A stretch of 64,000 nucleotides of DNA from Simiduia sp. 21SJ11W-1 (GTDB taxonomy: Bacteria > Pseudomonadota > Gammaproteobacteria > Pseudomonadales > Cellvibrionaceae). Numbering within the stretch: the first letter of the stretch is position 1; every line of letters starts with the position of its first letter. Location: assembly GCF_024138675.1 (NCBI RefSeq), contig NZ_CP090959.1:62001-126000 (forward strand), in the 5' to 3' direction. The position numbers and the translations under genes were made by a program. Shown here piece after piece: positions 27,960 to 37,105 of the stretch. The notes beneath the pieces are model-generated. The model ran no database searches. It was not told the DNA's origin and worked only from the letters and a program-made list of their open reading frames with translations.

Positions 27960-28661
27960 TCAGCCAAGCAACCCAAGAGCCTCGGCCAATGCAGGCAGCC
28001 AAAGCGCGGTAAAGGCACCGGTGAAGCCCATGGCGAGGCTGGCAAAGGCACCGGCTGTGGGGTGCAGTTCAAACGCCCGTGCAGTGCCAATGCCGTGGCC
28101 ATTGAGGCCAAGTACCAAGCCTTGGGCACGCGGGTCTGTGAGGCGGCACAGGCGAAATACCCAGGGTGCGGCCACAGCGCTCACAATGCCCGTAAATATC
28201 ACAACCCCGGTGGTAAATCCGGCCGGCGTGTGGAGCTGCTCGGCGATGCCAAGGGCGATGGGCGTGGTGACAGATTTAGGCGCCAGTGCCAATAGTAGCG
28301 ATGGCTGACCACCGGCCAGAAATGCCGCCAAAAGCGCAGCACCGCAGGCGGCAAAACTGCCCAGCAGCACCGTTACCAGCACGGGCCCCGCGTAGCGTTT
28401 CACGTGGTGGAATTCCCGGTGCAGTGGTACAGCCAGCGCCACGGTGGCCAGGCCCAGCAGTTGGTCAAACAGGCCCGTGAGGCTGCGGTAGTAGCCAAAG
28501 GGTACATCGGCCAGCCACAGGCCCGTGGCCAACAGAATTGAGGCCAACAGGAGTGGGTGCAAGAGCGCGGGCTGGCCCAGGCGCTGGTTGCACCAGCGCC
28601 CGATTTGATAAGCGCCTAAGGTGCTGCCCAGTGCCAACAAAAGGTGTAAGCGCTCGCTCAC
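27960..28661 (-). CDS. lrgB: LrgB/CidB family membrane protein
   Basis: 233 residues with about seven membrane segments. The LrgB core LALAPKSVTTPIALGIAEQL and the late GLNGHGIGTARAFE are both present. Start is GTG 28661, overlapping the lrgA stop by four bases. LrgAB proteins are described as antiholin-like in Gram-positives and as transporters of small organic acids such as pyruvate or glycolate in other organisms; which applies here is unknown. Confidence 0.92.
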   Translation of the reverse strand: MSERLHLLLALGSTLGAYQIGRWCNQRLGQPALLHPLLLASILLATGLWLADVPFGYYRSLTGLFDQLLGLATVALAVPLHREFHHVKRYAGPVLVTVLLGSFAACGAALLAAFLAGGQPSLLLALAPKSVTTPIALGIAEQLHTPAGFTTGVVIFTGIVSAVAAPWVFRLCRLTDPRAQGLVLGLNGHGIGTARAFELHPTAGAFASLAMGFTGAFTALWLPALAEALGLLG

Positions 28662-29011
28662 CCTTTAGCCCCAAAGCGCCCCAGCAACCAGGCACTCAGC
28701 AGCATGCACAGCAGGGTTGCACCCACCATGGCTGCCAATACTGCCGGCCACTGGGCCTGCAGGTCGGCCGGTAAAAAGAAGATGCCCACCCCGGCCGGTA
28801 AGAACAGCAAGCTCAGGTGGTTAATGAGTGCCTGGCTTGCGCGCTCGGTGGGCGAAACCCAGCCTGCAAGGCCGAAGTAGGAAGCTGTGCGAAGGCATAA
28901 CAGTAACAGCACCATGCCCACCACCGCGCCTGGAATGGGCCAATCCAACCACAGGCTTATTAGTTCACCGGCCAGCTGAAAGCCGATGAGAATCAAAAGC
29001 CCCGCAATCAC
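28658..29011 (-). CDS. lrgA: LrgA/CidA family membrane protein
   Basis: 117 residues with four membrane helices. I chose GTG 29011, which overlaps the dsbB stop (GTGA) as lrgB overlaps lrgA; an ATG further upstream would lie deep inside dsbB. GFQLAGELISLWLDWPIPG and VVGMVLLLLCL are typical, and FLPAGVGIFF is the conserved late motif. Works with LrgB. Confidence 0.88.
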   Translation of the reverse strand: MIAGLLILIGFQLAGELISLWLDWPIPGAVVGMVLLLLCLRTASYFGLAGWVSPTERASQALINHLSLLFLPAGVGIFFLPADLQAQWPAVLAAMVGATLLCMLLSAWLLGRFGAKG

Positions 29012-29496
29012 GCCCGGCGCAGGGCCTGCCAGCCGCTGATGATCGCCAGGCCAATAAAGGCTACCAGCGTCCAGCCGGGAATACTCAAGCCCAAAAAGCT
29101 CCACACCACATCGGCGCAGTTGCCATCGCCTTGAAACAACAGCGCCAGCGCTTCCATGATAGGGAAGGTTTCAAACATATACTCAAGGCCCGGGCCGCAG
29201 GCCGGCACCTGATCTTCAGGCAGGTTTTGAATCCACACGTGGCGAGCGGATACGCCACCGCCCACCACCGCAGCCAGCAGGCTCAAGGCGCCATACACCT
29301 TGCGCCCGAGTGCTTGTGGATTGTGCAATGCGGCTACCAGTGCCAGCAGCCCCACGGCAATCACAAAAATGCGCTGGGTAATGCACAGCGGGCAGGGGTG
29401 CATGTCCATCATGTGTTGCATGTACAGGGCGGTCAATATCAGCCCGGTACAGCCCAGAAAAACAATGACATAGGTTTGGCGAATGCCGGGTAGCAT
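29008..29496 (-). CDS. dsbB: Disulfide bond formation protein B
   Basis: 162 residues; ATG 29496 follows AAGGAG. Four membrane helices. The first redox pair is in MHPCPLCITQR, and the second in the periplasmic loop (ACGPGLEYMFE and NCADVVW). DsbB reoxidises DsbA and passes electrons to quinone. Coupling of dsbB to lrgA and lrgB by GTGA overlaps makes an unusual three-gene unit. No dsbA in the window. Confidence 0.95.
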   Translation of the reverse strand: MLPGIRQTYVIVFLGCTGLILTALYMQHMMDMHPCPLCITQRIFVIAVGLLALVAALHNPQALGRKVYGALSLLAAVVGGGVSARHVWIQNLPEDQVPACGPGLEYMFETFPIMEALALLFQGDGNCADVVWSFLGLSIPGWTLVAFIGLAIISGWQALRRA

Positions 29497-29634
29497 GGCT
29501 GGCTCCTTGGAAAATTGGCGCATTAACTGGCGGCCACACTAGGCGAAAAGTGTATTGTGCACAATATGCGCGCCTCAAAAACGCGCCAGAGCGACTATGC
29601 TAAAAGCTTTCCTGCACTGGTTTACGGATTAATT

Positions 29635-30066
29635 ATGGCGCCCAAGAAATTCTCCCTGATCGTGTTTATTTGCCTAGTGGCCGTCTTGTTGGCGGCGCCC
29701 GGTTACGGGCAAGATGAAGAAGGCGAAGCCGCCGCCAAGCCTGAAGCCCTGTATATCCCGTTGCAGCCACCTTTCGTTGTGAATTACGGCGGCCCGGGGC
29801 GGTTGCGCTACCTCAAGGCCGAGCTGACGGTGCGCGTGCACGACGTTGGCGCTGCGCAAAGTGTGCGCCACCACATGCCCGCCATCCGCGATGCGCTGGT
29901 GAGCTTAATGAGCCGGCAAGAAGAACTGGTGATAGACACCCAGGAAGGCAAAGAACAAATGCGTAAAGACGCGCTGGGCGCCATTCAAACGGTGATTGAA
30001 ACCGAAGAAGGCGAAGACAGCGGCGTGGTGGATGTGTTTTTCGACAACCTCATCGTGCAACGCTGA
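29635..30066 (+). CDS. FliL-like protein, apart from any flagellar operon
   Basis: 143 residues from ATG 29635. An N-terminal hydrophobic segment ends AAPGYG before QDEEGE, looking like a cleavable signal peptide more than the uncleaved anchor of classical FliL. The FliL domain has LRYLKAELTVRVHD, the helix RHHMPAIRDALVSLMSRQ and the closing VVDVFFDNLIVQR. Classical FliL supports stator function; orphan FliL-like genes exist in non-flagellar loci with unknown roles. No flagellar gene is near. Confidence 0.83.
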   Translation: MAPKKFSLIVFICLVAVLLAAPGYGQDEEGEAAAKPEALYIPLQPPFVVNYGGPGRLRYLKAELTVRVHDVGAAQSVRHHMPAIRDALVSLMSRQEELVIDTQEGKEQMRKDALGAIQTVIETEEGEDSGVVDVFFDNLIVQR

Positions 30067-30067
30067 A

Positions 30068-30556
30068 TTACCCCAGCGGGCGCAGCTGCAGCGAAACGCG
30101 CTTGCTGCCAACGCCCTGCTCGCCCACGGCAATAAACCCCTGCTGTTGATGAAACTTAAGCGAAGCCGGGTTGGCGGGCGCTATGTCTATTTCAGCTGCT
30201 AGCCAGTGGTATTCATGGGCCTGCGCCCACGCGACTAGCGCTTTGTATACAGCCTGCCCCTGGCCTTGGCCGCGTACTGCATCACTTAGCACTATGCGAT
30301 CGATGTACAAAAACCGCTGCAGGCGCGCGTTAAACCAGCGGTAATTGATACTTTCATAGGCGCGGCCTGCGCCAAAGCCAATCACAAAGCCCACCACCGC
30401 CTGCTGGTATTCCAGTACCCAAAACAGATCGCTGGCATCTGCGAGCCGGGCAAGCTTTGGTGCATCCAGCGGGCTTAAAAAGTGTACCGATTGCGCGTTC
30501 AAGGCGAGCACTTGGGGTGCATCTTCGGGCGTGAATTGGCGTAGTGTAAAGGTCAT
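30068..30556 (-). CDS. GNAT family N-acetyltransferase
   Basis: 162 residues. LRQFTPEDAPQVLALN starts the fold; the acetyl-CoA loop is LSDAVRGQGQGQAVYKAL (R/Q-x-x-G-x-G/A type) and the last strand reads NPASLKFHQQQGFIAVGEQ. It would acetylate an unknown amine. It converges with the FliL-like gene, ending one base after it, with no room for a terminator. Confidence 0.88.
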   Translation of the reverse strand: MTFTLRQFTPEDAPQVLALNAQSVHFLSPLDAPKLARLADASDLFWVLEYQQAVVGFVIGFGAGRAYESINYRWFNARLQRFLYIDRIVLSDAVRGQGQGQAVYKALVAWAQAHEYHWLAAEIDIAPANPASLKFHQQQGFIAVGEQGVGSKRVSLQLRPLG

Positions 30557-30589
30557 GGGATTTTCTGTTTATGCAGGGCAGGCTGCGCG

Positions 30590-31639
30590 TTAATTCGGTG
30601 CGAGGTTTGCGCATTCAAGCGTGCGCATTTGTTGCATGCTTTGCTCTGCCAATGCAAGCAGCGCCATTACTTGCAGCGCTTGTTCGCCGCTTACCGGAAC
30701 ACTGCCTTCACCGCGAATGGCACATGCCCACTGTTGATAGAATTCGCCATAGGCGCCTTTTTGCATGGGCAGTTGTTCACTGTGGCTGCCGCCCGCCTGG
30801 CTCTCGCCAATGCTTAATTTTGCGTAGCGATCAGGGTTTACACCATAGCCTGGGCGGCCGGCAGCAAGGCCCTGCTTCAATTGCGCCTCTTGCGGGTCTA
30901 GCCCATGAATTGTAAGGCTTGCGCAACTTCCCTCCACATGAAAGCGTTGCACGTCTGATGCACAATGCGGGCTTGAATGCAGCACCACTTCCAGCTGCGG
31001 GTAGTGCAATTGCACGTGAAAATAATCCACACTTTGCGCGTGTTCGCGCATCTGCTTCAGGCGTGCCGTTATTGCCGTTGGCCAGCCGAACAGGCACAGC
31101 GCCTGATCCACGAGGTGCGGCCCAAGGTCAAACCAAATACCGGCACCGGCGCCGGCATTCTCGCGCCAGCGGTTGCGCACAATGGGGCGAAAGCGATCAA
31201 AGCGCGATTCAAAATACCTGAGCGCTCCCAGCCGCCCGGATTCAATAAGCGATTGCACCGTAAGAAAATCGCCATCGAAGCGGCGATTCTGAAATACCGT
31301 AAGCAGCCGCGCATTTTTCTGTGCAAGGGCTACTAACTGTTGCGCCTGCGAAAGAGTGACCGTCATGGGTTTTTCAAGTAGCAGGTGCAGCTTGTGGGCA
31401 AGAATTTTCTCGCCCAATGCAAAATGCACATCGTTGGGTGCGGTTACAACCACGGCATCCAGCCCCGGGTGGGCCAGAAATTCTTCAAGCTGGTGGTATA
31501 GCTGCACCCCTTCAAGTGTGAGGTGTGGTTGGCTGGATAACAGCGCGCACAGGTGCATGCCGTTTGTTTGTGCAAGCAACGGCAGGTGAAAGGTTTGCGC
31601 GGCGTAACCATAGCCAATCACGCCAACGTTAATAGTCAC
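30590..31639 (-). CDS. Gfo/Idh/MocA family oxidoreductase
   Basis: 349 residues from GTG 31639, with AAGGAG seven bases upstream. NAD(P)-binding GVIGYGYAAQTFHLPLL, the LEKPMTVTLSQA motif with catalytic-type Glu-Lys-Pro, and WFDLGPHLVDQALCLFG with the Asp/His pair of the family. Members oxidise or reduce sugar rings and related compounds. It resembles YdgJ-type enzymes; substrate unknown. The GNAT gene follows by 33 bases. Confidence 0.93.
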   Translation of the reverse strand: MTINVGVIGYGYAAQTFHLPLLAQTNGMHLCALLSSQPHLTLEGVQLYHQLEEFLAHPGLDAVVVTAPNDVHFALGEKILAHKLHLLLEKPMTVTLSQAQQLVALAQKNARLLTVFQNRRFDGDFLTVQSLIESGRLGALRYFESRFDRFRPIVRNRWRENAGAGAGIWFDLGPHLVDQALCLFGWPTAITARLKQMREHAQSVDYFHVQLHYPQLEVVLHSSPHCASDVQRFHVEGSCASLTIHGLDPQEAQLKQGLAAGRPGYGVNPDRYAKLSIGESQAGGSHSEQLPMQKGAYGEFYQQWACAIRGEGSVPVSGEQALQVMALLALAEQSMQQMRTLECANLAPN

Positions 31640-31682
31640 ACAACGGCTCCTTGTTTTTCAGCGCTGCTGGATATAGCGGCTG

Positions 31683-32489
31683 TTAGCGCAGTTTTCGCCA
31701 CAATACCCGCGCCAGTAGCAACAACACAAGCAGTACAATCACGCCGGGTATGGCGTAGGCCACCACAATGAGGGTGTTGGCAATACCTTCAGACAAGTGC
31801 TCGCCGAAATCACCCAGGGCATGGCCAATGGGCGCCCAAAACCCTGTGTAGGTTTGGGTTTGCAGATGAATATTAACCACCTGAAAATCTATGCGCTGTA
31901 ACAGCCGCGCCTTTTCGCCTTGCGCGTATTCAAGATCAGATTGCACCCGTGATAATTCAGAGGCAATGCGAATGAGTGATTCCACTTCCTCTGCCGAGGT
32001 TTGTTCCAGTTGTTCAAGTTTGTCGCGATAGCGCAACAGCATTTCAATGCGTTTGTCGTTATCCACCACGGCACTTTGCAAATCATCTACCTGGGTGTTT
32101 TGGTGAGTAACTTCACCCAGTGTACGGGCGCTGGCAAGGGTGTCGGCCACGCGATCGGGTGCCACGCGCATGCGCAAGTGGGCAGAGCTAAATTCACCCG
32201 TATGCAAATTGGCAGTTAATAGCGTGCACAGCGCTTGGGGTTGTTCACGGCAGGCGGCCGCCAGTTGCTCGTAGGCAGCCGGTACACTAGCGGCCGCCAT
32301 GCTCACGGTGAGGCTGTGTTCATAGGCCAGGTACTGGCTTTGCTCTTTTGCCTGTGGCGCCGGCGCCGATGCCATCATGCGCGCACCAGAGGCCACAAAA
32401 TCCTCCTGTACCACCTTGCTGGTGTCAGCACTGCAGCTGGCCAAGGTAACCAGCATAGTCAAAACAATACCCAATTTACCCATCATCAT
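31683..32489 (-). CDS. DUF4349 lipoprotein with coiled coil and C-terminal membrane anchor
   Basis: 268 residues. Three ATG codons in a row (32489, 32486, 32483) follow GGAGG; I use the first. Lipobox LASC-Ser. An alpha/beta part (SLTVSMAAASVPAAYEQL ... HLRMRVAPDRV) is followed by a coiled coil (about residues 140-210) and a hydrophobic segment close to the C-terminus ending in basic residues. DUF4349 proteins with this plan are found in many bacteria with no proven role. Two membrane attachments suggest a periplasmic loop structure. Confidence 0.8.
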   Translation of the reverse strand: MMMGKLGIVLTMLVTLASCSADTSKVVQEDFVASGARMMASAPAPQAKEQSQYLAYEHSLTVSMAAASVPAAYEQLAAACREQPQALCTLLTANLHTGEFSSAHLRMRVAPDRVADTLASARTLGEVTHQNTQVDDLQSAVVDNDKRIEMLLRYRDKLEQLEQTSAEEVESLIRIASELSRVQSDLEYAQGEKARLLQRIDFQVVNIHLQTQTYTGFWAPIGHALGDFGEHLSEGIANTLIVVAYAIPGVIVLLVLLLLARVLWRKLR

Positions 32490-32627
32490 TGTGCCTCCGT
32501 GGCATAACGCTATTTGAGCCGCTGAGCTTATCAAGTTGTAGGTGAATGCTCCATGAACGTGAGCAGTTTCTGGCCGAAACTGGCTCACTGCACTTTCATA
32601 GTTTGAAATTCACTACCCTGCACGCGT

Positions 32628-33473
32628 TTAGCGCTTTGTGGGTGATGCAGTGCGTTTAACCTGTTCGTTAATAGAGGCAGAGCTTCGAACAAGTGGCCAA
32701 AAAAGTTGTTCGGCAGCGGTGGTGTCGGCCAGCCCTTCTACCCCAAAGTGCTTTGGGCGCGAGCGGGTTATGCGCGCAGAGCCGAACAATAGATCCCACA
32801 AAAATAAGAGATTGCCATAGTTGCCCTTGTAGTGGGTAATGCCATCGGCCAGATGTTTGCCGTGGTGCATGGAGTGGGTTGAAGGCGTAGAAATTACGCG
32901 CTCCAACAGCCACATAACGTGTTTGAGTGCGGGAATTTGGTAGAGCTTTTCATCCCAGGGCACGGCGCAGTGGGCGCCGGTAGTAACCGTGAGCTTCACC
33001 ACAATGTAAACTGCGTACACCCAGCCGAGCCCCAAATAAATGAGCACCGCCGAGCCCCAGATGCCCGGCATCATCCAGTAGTAAAATACGTTGTTGCGGT
33101 ACACAAGCCGTACACTCATGTACTCGGCATTGTGGTGGGGGCGATGCAATTTATACAGCCAAGGTATTTGGTGTGATAGCCGGTGCCACCAGTATTGGCT
33201 CATGTCGTCTATTATCAGGAGCGCCGCCAGTTGCCAAACGGGGTGCAGCTCGTGTAACAGGCCGCCTGCTGTGGGAAAGTAGGCTTGCCCCAAAAAATTT
33301 ACCAGCAAAATAATGCCCGGTTGGGTGATAAGCAGCAGCGAAATGGTGCTGGCAAGCTCTACCTGCCAGTCGCCGGGCCGCTCTTCGGGCTTATGAAATA
33401 ACCCCAAGCGCACAGCTTCAACCACGGCAAAGGCGAGGTAAATTGCAATAATCAGAATTAGCTCAGGGCGCAT
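32628..33473 (-). CDS. Sterol desaturase/fatty acid hydroxylase superfamily membrane protein
   Basis: 281 residues with about four to five membrane segments. The three histidine boxes for a di-iron site are WWHRLSHQ, LHRPHHN and STHSMHHGKH. The family hydroxylates or desaturates lipids or carotenoids. The substrate is unknown; ornithine-lipid or hopanoid-type modifications are possible. Start ATG 33473. Confidence 0.92.
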   Translation of the reverse strand: MRPELILIIAIYLAFAVVEAVRLGLFHKPEERPGDWQVELASTISLLLITQPGIILLVNFLGQAYFPTAGGLLHELHPVWQLAALLIIDDMSQYWWHRLSHQIPWLYKLHRPHHNAEYMSVRLVYRNNVFYYWMMPGIWGSAVLIYLGLGWVYAVYIVVKLTVTTGAHCAVPWDEKLYQIPALKHVMWLLERVISTPSTHSMHHGKHLADGITHYKGNYGNLLFLWDLLFGSARITRSRPKHFGVEGLADTTAAEQLFWPLVRSSASINEQVKRTASPTKR

Positions 33474-33521
33474 AAGGGGCGGGCCAGCAGTTAACTACGC
33501 AGTGGGTCAGTATAGCAGGCG

Positions 33522-33896
33522 CTACCAGGTGGCTAATTTGCCGTCATCAAACACTTCACCGGAAGCCACTGTTTGCAAGTAAATAAATATCTGATTGAGT
33601 GGCAGGCCTGCGTGTTTACTAATGCACATGGCCAGTGTGGTAAGCATGAGTTGGCGGCGCTCGGGCGGGGTGAAGTCCGGCACTAACAGCTGCACCTGAA
33701 TCGGCTGCGTGGGCCCTTGTGTACGGCCACCCAGGCTTTTGGCCCGGTAGCACCCGGAGGAAAAATATTGCCAGCCAATGCTCAGGTGCTGCTCGTCAAT
33801 AGCCAATGCACTCGCAAAATCCTGACTGATTAAATCTAACCGCGGGCTTGGATTTTCAAGGTCAAGCGGCAGGGATTGAATGTTGATAATGGGCAT
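33522..33896 (-). CDS. Small tautomerase (MIF/4-OT)-superfamily-like protein
   Basis: 124 residues from ATG 33896 (AGGA upstream). After Met removal it starts with proline (Pro-Ile-Ile-Asn-Ile), the N-terminal catalytic proline expected of the tautomerase superfamily. The second half, RRQLMLTTLAMCISKHAGLPLNQIFIYLQ, fits the usual helix-strand layout (key part: HAGLPLNQIFIYL). Sequence is divergent in the middle, so the call is moderate. Substrate unknown. Confidence 0.6.
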   Translation of the reverse strand: MPIINIQSLPLDLENPSPRLDLISQDFASALAIDEQHLSIGWQYFSSGCYRAKSLGGRTQGPTQPIQVQLLVPDFTPPERRQLMLTTLAMCISKHAGLPLNQIFIYLQTVASGEVFDDGKLATW

Positions 33897-34110
33897 AGGC
33901 AATCCTGATGATTCGTGACAGGAAGATTGGTGATTAAATAAGTCTAGTGGATTGCACGCAGCTGTTGGAAATAAGATTTCTATTGCTGCGTTGAAACCCA
34001 AATTTTTTCAACAAATGTAATGCCTTACCGAAAACACTGACTCTGTGGGTATTCACCGCTGCCGTGACGCGAAGCCTTTGCGTTCAAAAGTACAGGCTGA
34101 CTGGCTGCTA

Positions 34111-34710
34111 TTATTCCGAAACTTTCTTACGTGCCTGTTCACTGAATTTCTGTAGTGCAGGGTACAGTGCCTCGAAGGCTGCCTGTAGTTGCGGGCGTTG
34201 TTCGCGCAGTGATTCTTCAACCCCTGCGAGCAGTTGTGGGCGGGAAATGCGTTTGCGCAGGCTGCCTATAACGCCCAAGTAGGTTTCCTGGTCGGCGTAG
34301 CGTTCAAATAATTGGTAATCTCGTGCGCGGGTTAAGAACCTTTGGGCACCCTCGGGCATCGCTTTGGCGTGTGGTGCAAGTTGATGATGCACTTCTTCGC
34401 AAAATTCGCCGAGGTTCTGTGAGTGCCAGCGGGTGAATTGCCGGGCGAGAAAGTGATCGAAGGTGATGTCTAGCACCGGGCCTGCCAGCCGTCGTAATTG
34501 CGGCCCCAGCAAAGTAATGGCGGCTTGTGTGTGGGCTTGTTGATCTACCCAGGCGTCAATTTTCCGGTGCAGTGCCACGCCCTGTAGAATGTCAGGCGCC
34601 CAACTTTGTTGGTGAATATGCAGCGGGCCTTTCAACCAGTCACCTAAAAAGCCGCCTACGCGCAGCGCCGGATTCGGGCCAGAGAGCGCGAGGTGGGCTA
34701 GATAATTCAT
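34111..34710 (-). CDS. acpH: Acyl carrier protein phosphodiesterase (AcpH/DUF479)
   Basis: 199 residues. MNYLAHLALSGP, GGFLGDWLKG, HRKIDAWVDQ and ITFDHFLARQF hold the His/Asp metal ligands of the HD-like AcpH family. AcpH removes 4'-phosphopantetheine from ACP. A perfect 8-bp stem hairpin (34722-34741, loop TGAA) precedes the gene, after gshA; it lacks a T-tract. An adjacent GGCCTTAAGGCC palindrome overlaps it. Confidence 0.9.
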   Translation of the reverse strand: MNYLAHLALSGPNPALRVGGFLGDWLKGPLHIHQQSWAPDILQGVALHRKIDAWVDQQAHTQAAITLLGPQLRRLAGPVLDITFDHFLARQFTRWHSQNLGEFCEEVHHQLAPHAKAMPEGAQRFLTRARDYQLFERYADQETYLGVIGSLRKRISRPQLLAGVEESLREQRPQLQAAFEALYPALQKFSEQARKKVSE

Positions 34711-34889
34711 TGGGCCTTAAGGCCGGCCTTGAAAGGCCGGCGCCGAAATTTCAGGTAAGTAGCTAGTTGGCATCACGCCCAGTGCCTGGGCGTGCGTGCG
34801 CCGCCCGTGGCTTGAATAGTTAATTGAGGCCGAGGCCGAACCGGCAAGACTTTGCGCTCTACGCGATGCAACCTCGGTGGCTGTAGGCA

Positions 34890-36506
34890 TCACAGGCAAT
34901 CAAACTTGGGTTTGTCGCAGCAGGTGTACTGGGCGTAGAAATCTGCCAGGTACTGCTCGAAACTCAGGCCTTGTTCACGCTCTATTTGCGCCTTGGCAGC
35001 CAAGGATTGCTTGGCGAGTTTTTCAAACAGCGTGAGCGCGTCTTTGGTGAGTGCACGTTGCTTGAAATACTCTGCATGTTGTTCGGCCAGATCGCGGGCC
35101 AGCTGGTAGAAGGTTTTACCCTGTGCTTGCATATCGGCCAAAAGCCTTGCCGCCGGCGTTTGGCTTGGGTCTGCAACCCGTGCGCGCACGCCATTTACGG
35201 CGTCGCTGAAGGCGTTTGAATCTGCGCTGGTGTCTAACAGCTCGGCGGCGCGGCCAATACCGGCCAATAACTCATTGGCCCAGGCGTGCATGTTGCGCTC
35301 TTGGTTGTTGTGTAACAGCGTCAGATTTGGGTCGCGCCCCTGCTCCACAATGCGGCGCTGGTTTTCCTGCATGTCTGCGTATTCGTTGCTGTTTGTTTCC
35401 GGGCTTTGCTCAAGCAAACAAAACAGCAAGAAGGCATCCATAAAATGCAATTGCTCGGCCGTTACACCCAAGGGCTCGTAGGGGTTTAAATCTACACAGC
35501 GCACTTCAATGTATTCCACGCCGCGCGCGTGCAGCGCGTTGAGTGCGGTTTCGCCGCGCTGGCTGGTGCGCTTGGGGCGAATGGTGGAGTAGAACTCGTT
35601 TTCAATTTGTAACAGTGCGGTGTTGAGTTGCCGGTACTCGCCGTGTGCGTCTTTCAGGCCGATGGCCTGGTAGTCTGCATGGGGCTGGGTAATGGCGCCG
35701 CACAGGGTTTTCAGGTAGGTGTTGAGGTTGTTGTAGCACACGGTAAGTGATGCCTGGGCATCGCTCTGGTAGCCCAGGTTGCCCATGCGCAGGCTGGTGG
35801 CGTGCGGCAGGTGCAGGCTGTGGTCGTCGCCACCCACGGGCACCAGTTGGTGTGGCCTGTCTCTTACAAAGCTTCTGCACACCGCGGGCGCTGCGCCGTA
35901 TAGGTACACCAGCAGCCAGAAGTAGCGGCGGAAGTTGCGAATTAAATCGAAGTAGGATTGGGTTTTAAAATCCTGAAAGCTTAGCGGGCTTTTGGCGCGC
36001 GCGTGCAGGGCTGCAATTAATTCATCGGCAAACGAAAAGTTGTAGTGCACCCCGGCAATGGTTTGCATGGCACGCCCGTAGCGATGCCCAAGGCCAATGC
36101 GGTAGGTGGTTTTCATGCGCCCGGTGTTGGAGTTGCCGTAACGCGCCACGGGTATGTCGGCATCGGCGCCAATCATGCACGGCATGCTGGCTCCCCACAG
36201 CACTTCGTCGCCCAGATGGCGGTAGGTGAAGGTGTGAATGTCGCTCAGCTGGCCCAGCAGCGCATCTACGCTGGTGTGCGGCTGGGTAATGAACTCCAGC
36301 AGCGCTTCACTGTAGTCGGTAGTGATGTGCGGGTGGGTGAGCGTGGCGCCCAGTGCCTGGGGGTGATCGGTTTGTGCAATCTTGCCATCGGCGCCCACGC
36401 GCAAGCTTTCTTTTTCCAGCCCCCGCAATATCACCTTCAGCAGGTGGGTGTTGCCCTCGGCCAGCCAGGCCAGTTTGTCTTGCAGGGGTTGTGAAAGCGT
36501 GGTCAA
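34890..36506 (-). CDS. gshA: Glutamate-cysteine ligase, class I
   Basis: 538 residues. Start is TTG 36506, supported by AAGGAG six bases before it and by the standard MTTLSQPLQDKLAWL opening. KVILRGLEKESLRVG, ITTDYSEALLEFITQP, RYGNSNTGRMKTTYR and AGVHYNFSF are the diagnostic class I motifs. It makes gamma-glutamylcysteine, the first step of glutathione synthesis. No gshB in the window. Confidence 0.97.
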   Translation of the reverse strand: MTTLSQPLQDKLAWLAEGNTHLLKVILRGLEKESLRVGADGKIAQTDHPQALGATLTHPHITTDYSEALLEFITQPHTSVDALLGQLSDIHTFTYRHLGDEVLWGASMPCMIGADADIPVARYGNSNTGRMKTTYRIGLGHRYGRAMQTIAGVHYNFSFADELIAALHARAKSPLSFQDFKTQSYFDLIRNFRRYFWLLVYLYGAAPAVCRSFVRDRPHQLVPVGGDDHSLHLPHATSLRMGNLGYQSDAQASLTVCYNNLNTYLKTLCGAITQPHADYQAIGLKDAHGEYRQLNTALLQIENEFYSTIRPKRTSQRGETALNALHARGVEYIEVRCVDLNPYEPLGVTAEQLHFMDAFLLFCLLEQSPETNSNEYADMQENQRRIVEQGRDPNLTLLHNNQERNMHAWANELLAGIGRAAELLDTSADSNAFSDAVNGVRARVADPSQTPAARLLADMQAQGKTFYQLARDLAEQHAEYFKQRALTKDALTLFEKLAKQSLAAKAQIEREQGLSFEQYLADFYAQYTCCDKPKFDCL

Positions 36507-36537
36507 GGGCTACTCCTTAGGCCGGGTGTCGGGTTGC

Positions 36538-36924
36538 TCAGAGCGTGTGCAGTGGCTCTGGTGCATCGTGTGGGGTTGCGTTATCGGATGCCGATTCATT
36601 GGCAGAGCTTAGCGCGTCTGGCTCTGTGGCGTCATCTCCGGCGCCCTCCAGCAGTGCGGCCTGTTCGGTGTTGCGCTCGGCCTTGGGCAAGGGCGCGGGT
36701 TTGGCATCTTCAGGGATTTGCGGCAGGCCCTTGTCGTTTAACGGGCATTCCAGCAGGTGAATGCGCTGGGTGTAGTCTTTGGCGTTCACCTCTACCTTTT
36801 GGTTGATGGCCTCGTCTTTGTAAGGCGTTTGGTACAGGCTTTTCAGGTCTGTGGCATCTACCCATTCACGCTGTTTGTTCAGCAACAGTTTGTGTTGGTT
36901 TTGCAAAATGAAGGCTGTTTTCAT
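36538..36924 (-). CDS. Conserved hypothetical protein with acidic low-complexity tail
   Basis: 128 residues, ATG 36924. Residues 1-65 are ordered (MKTAFILQNQHKLLLNKQRE, then KDEAINQKVEVNAKDYTQRIHLLEC); the rest is rich in Ala, Asp, Glu, Pro and Ser. No family assigned. Lies 31 bases before gshA in the same direction, so it may be co-transcribed. The 181 bases upstream hold no gene. Confidence 0.72.
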   Translation of the reverse strand: MKTAFILQNQHKLLLNKQREWVDATDLKSLYQTPYKDEAINQKVEVNAKDYTQRIHLLECPLNDKGLPQIPEDAKPAPLPKAERNTEQAALLEGAGDDATEPDALSSANESASDNATPHDAPEPLHTL

Positions 36925-37105
36925 GGAAATTCCGGCTCAAAGTAAAAACTGAGGGTTGCCCCCAATCATGGGGGCAAAAATCCGAAATGAAAGGTCTGGG
37001 GTTGCAGCGCACCGCTGGTTTACCGCGCACTACACCATAGGCGTAACAACTGCCTATATGGCAAAGCATTTAGCCCAAGCTTATGGCGAGACCAGTGGGC
37101 CGCGC

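Noticed and set aside
34717-34899. 60-codon open frame between acpH and gshA
   Set aside because: No ribosome site, no recognisable protein, and it overlaps a GC-rich hairpin and the gshA end.
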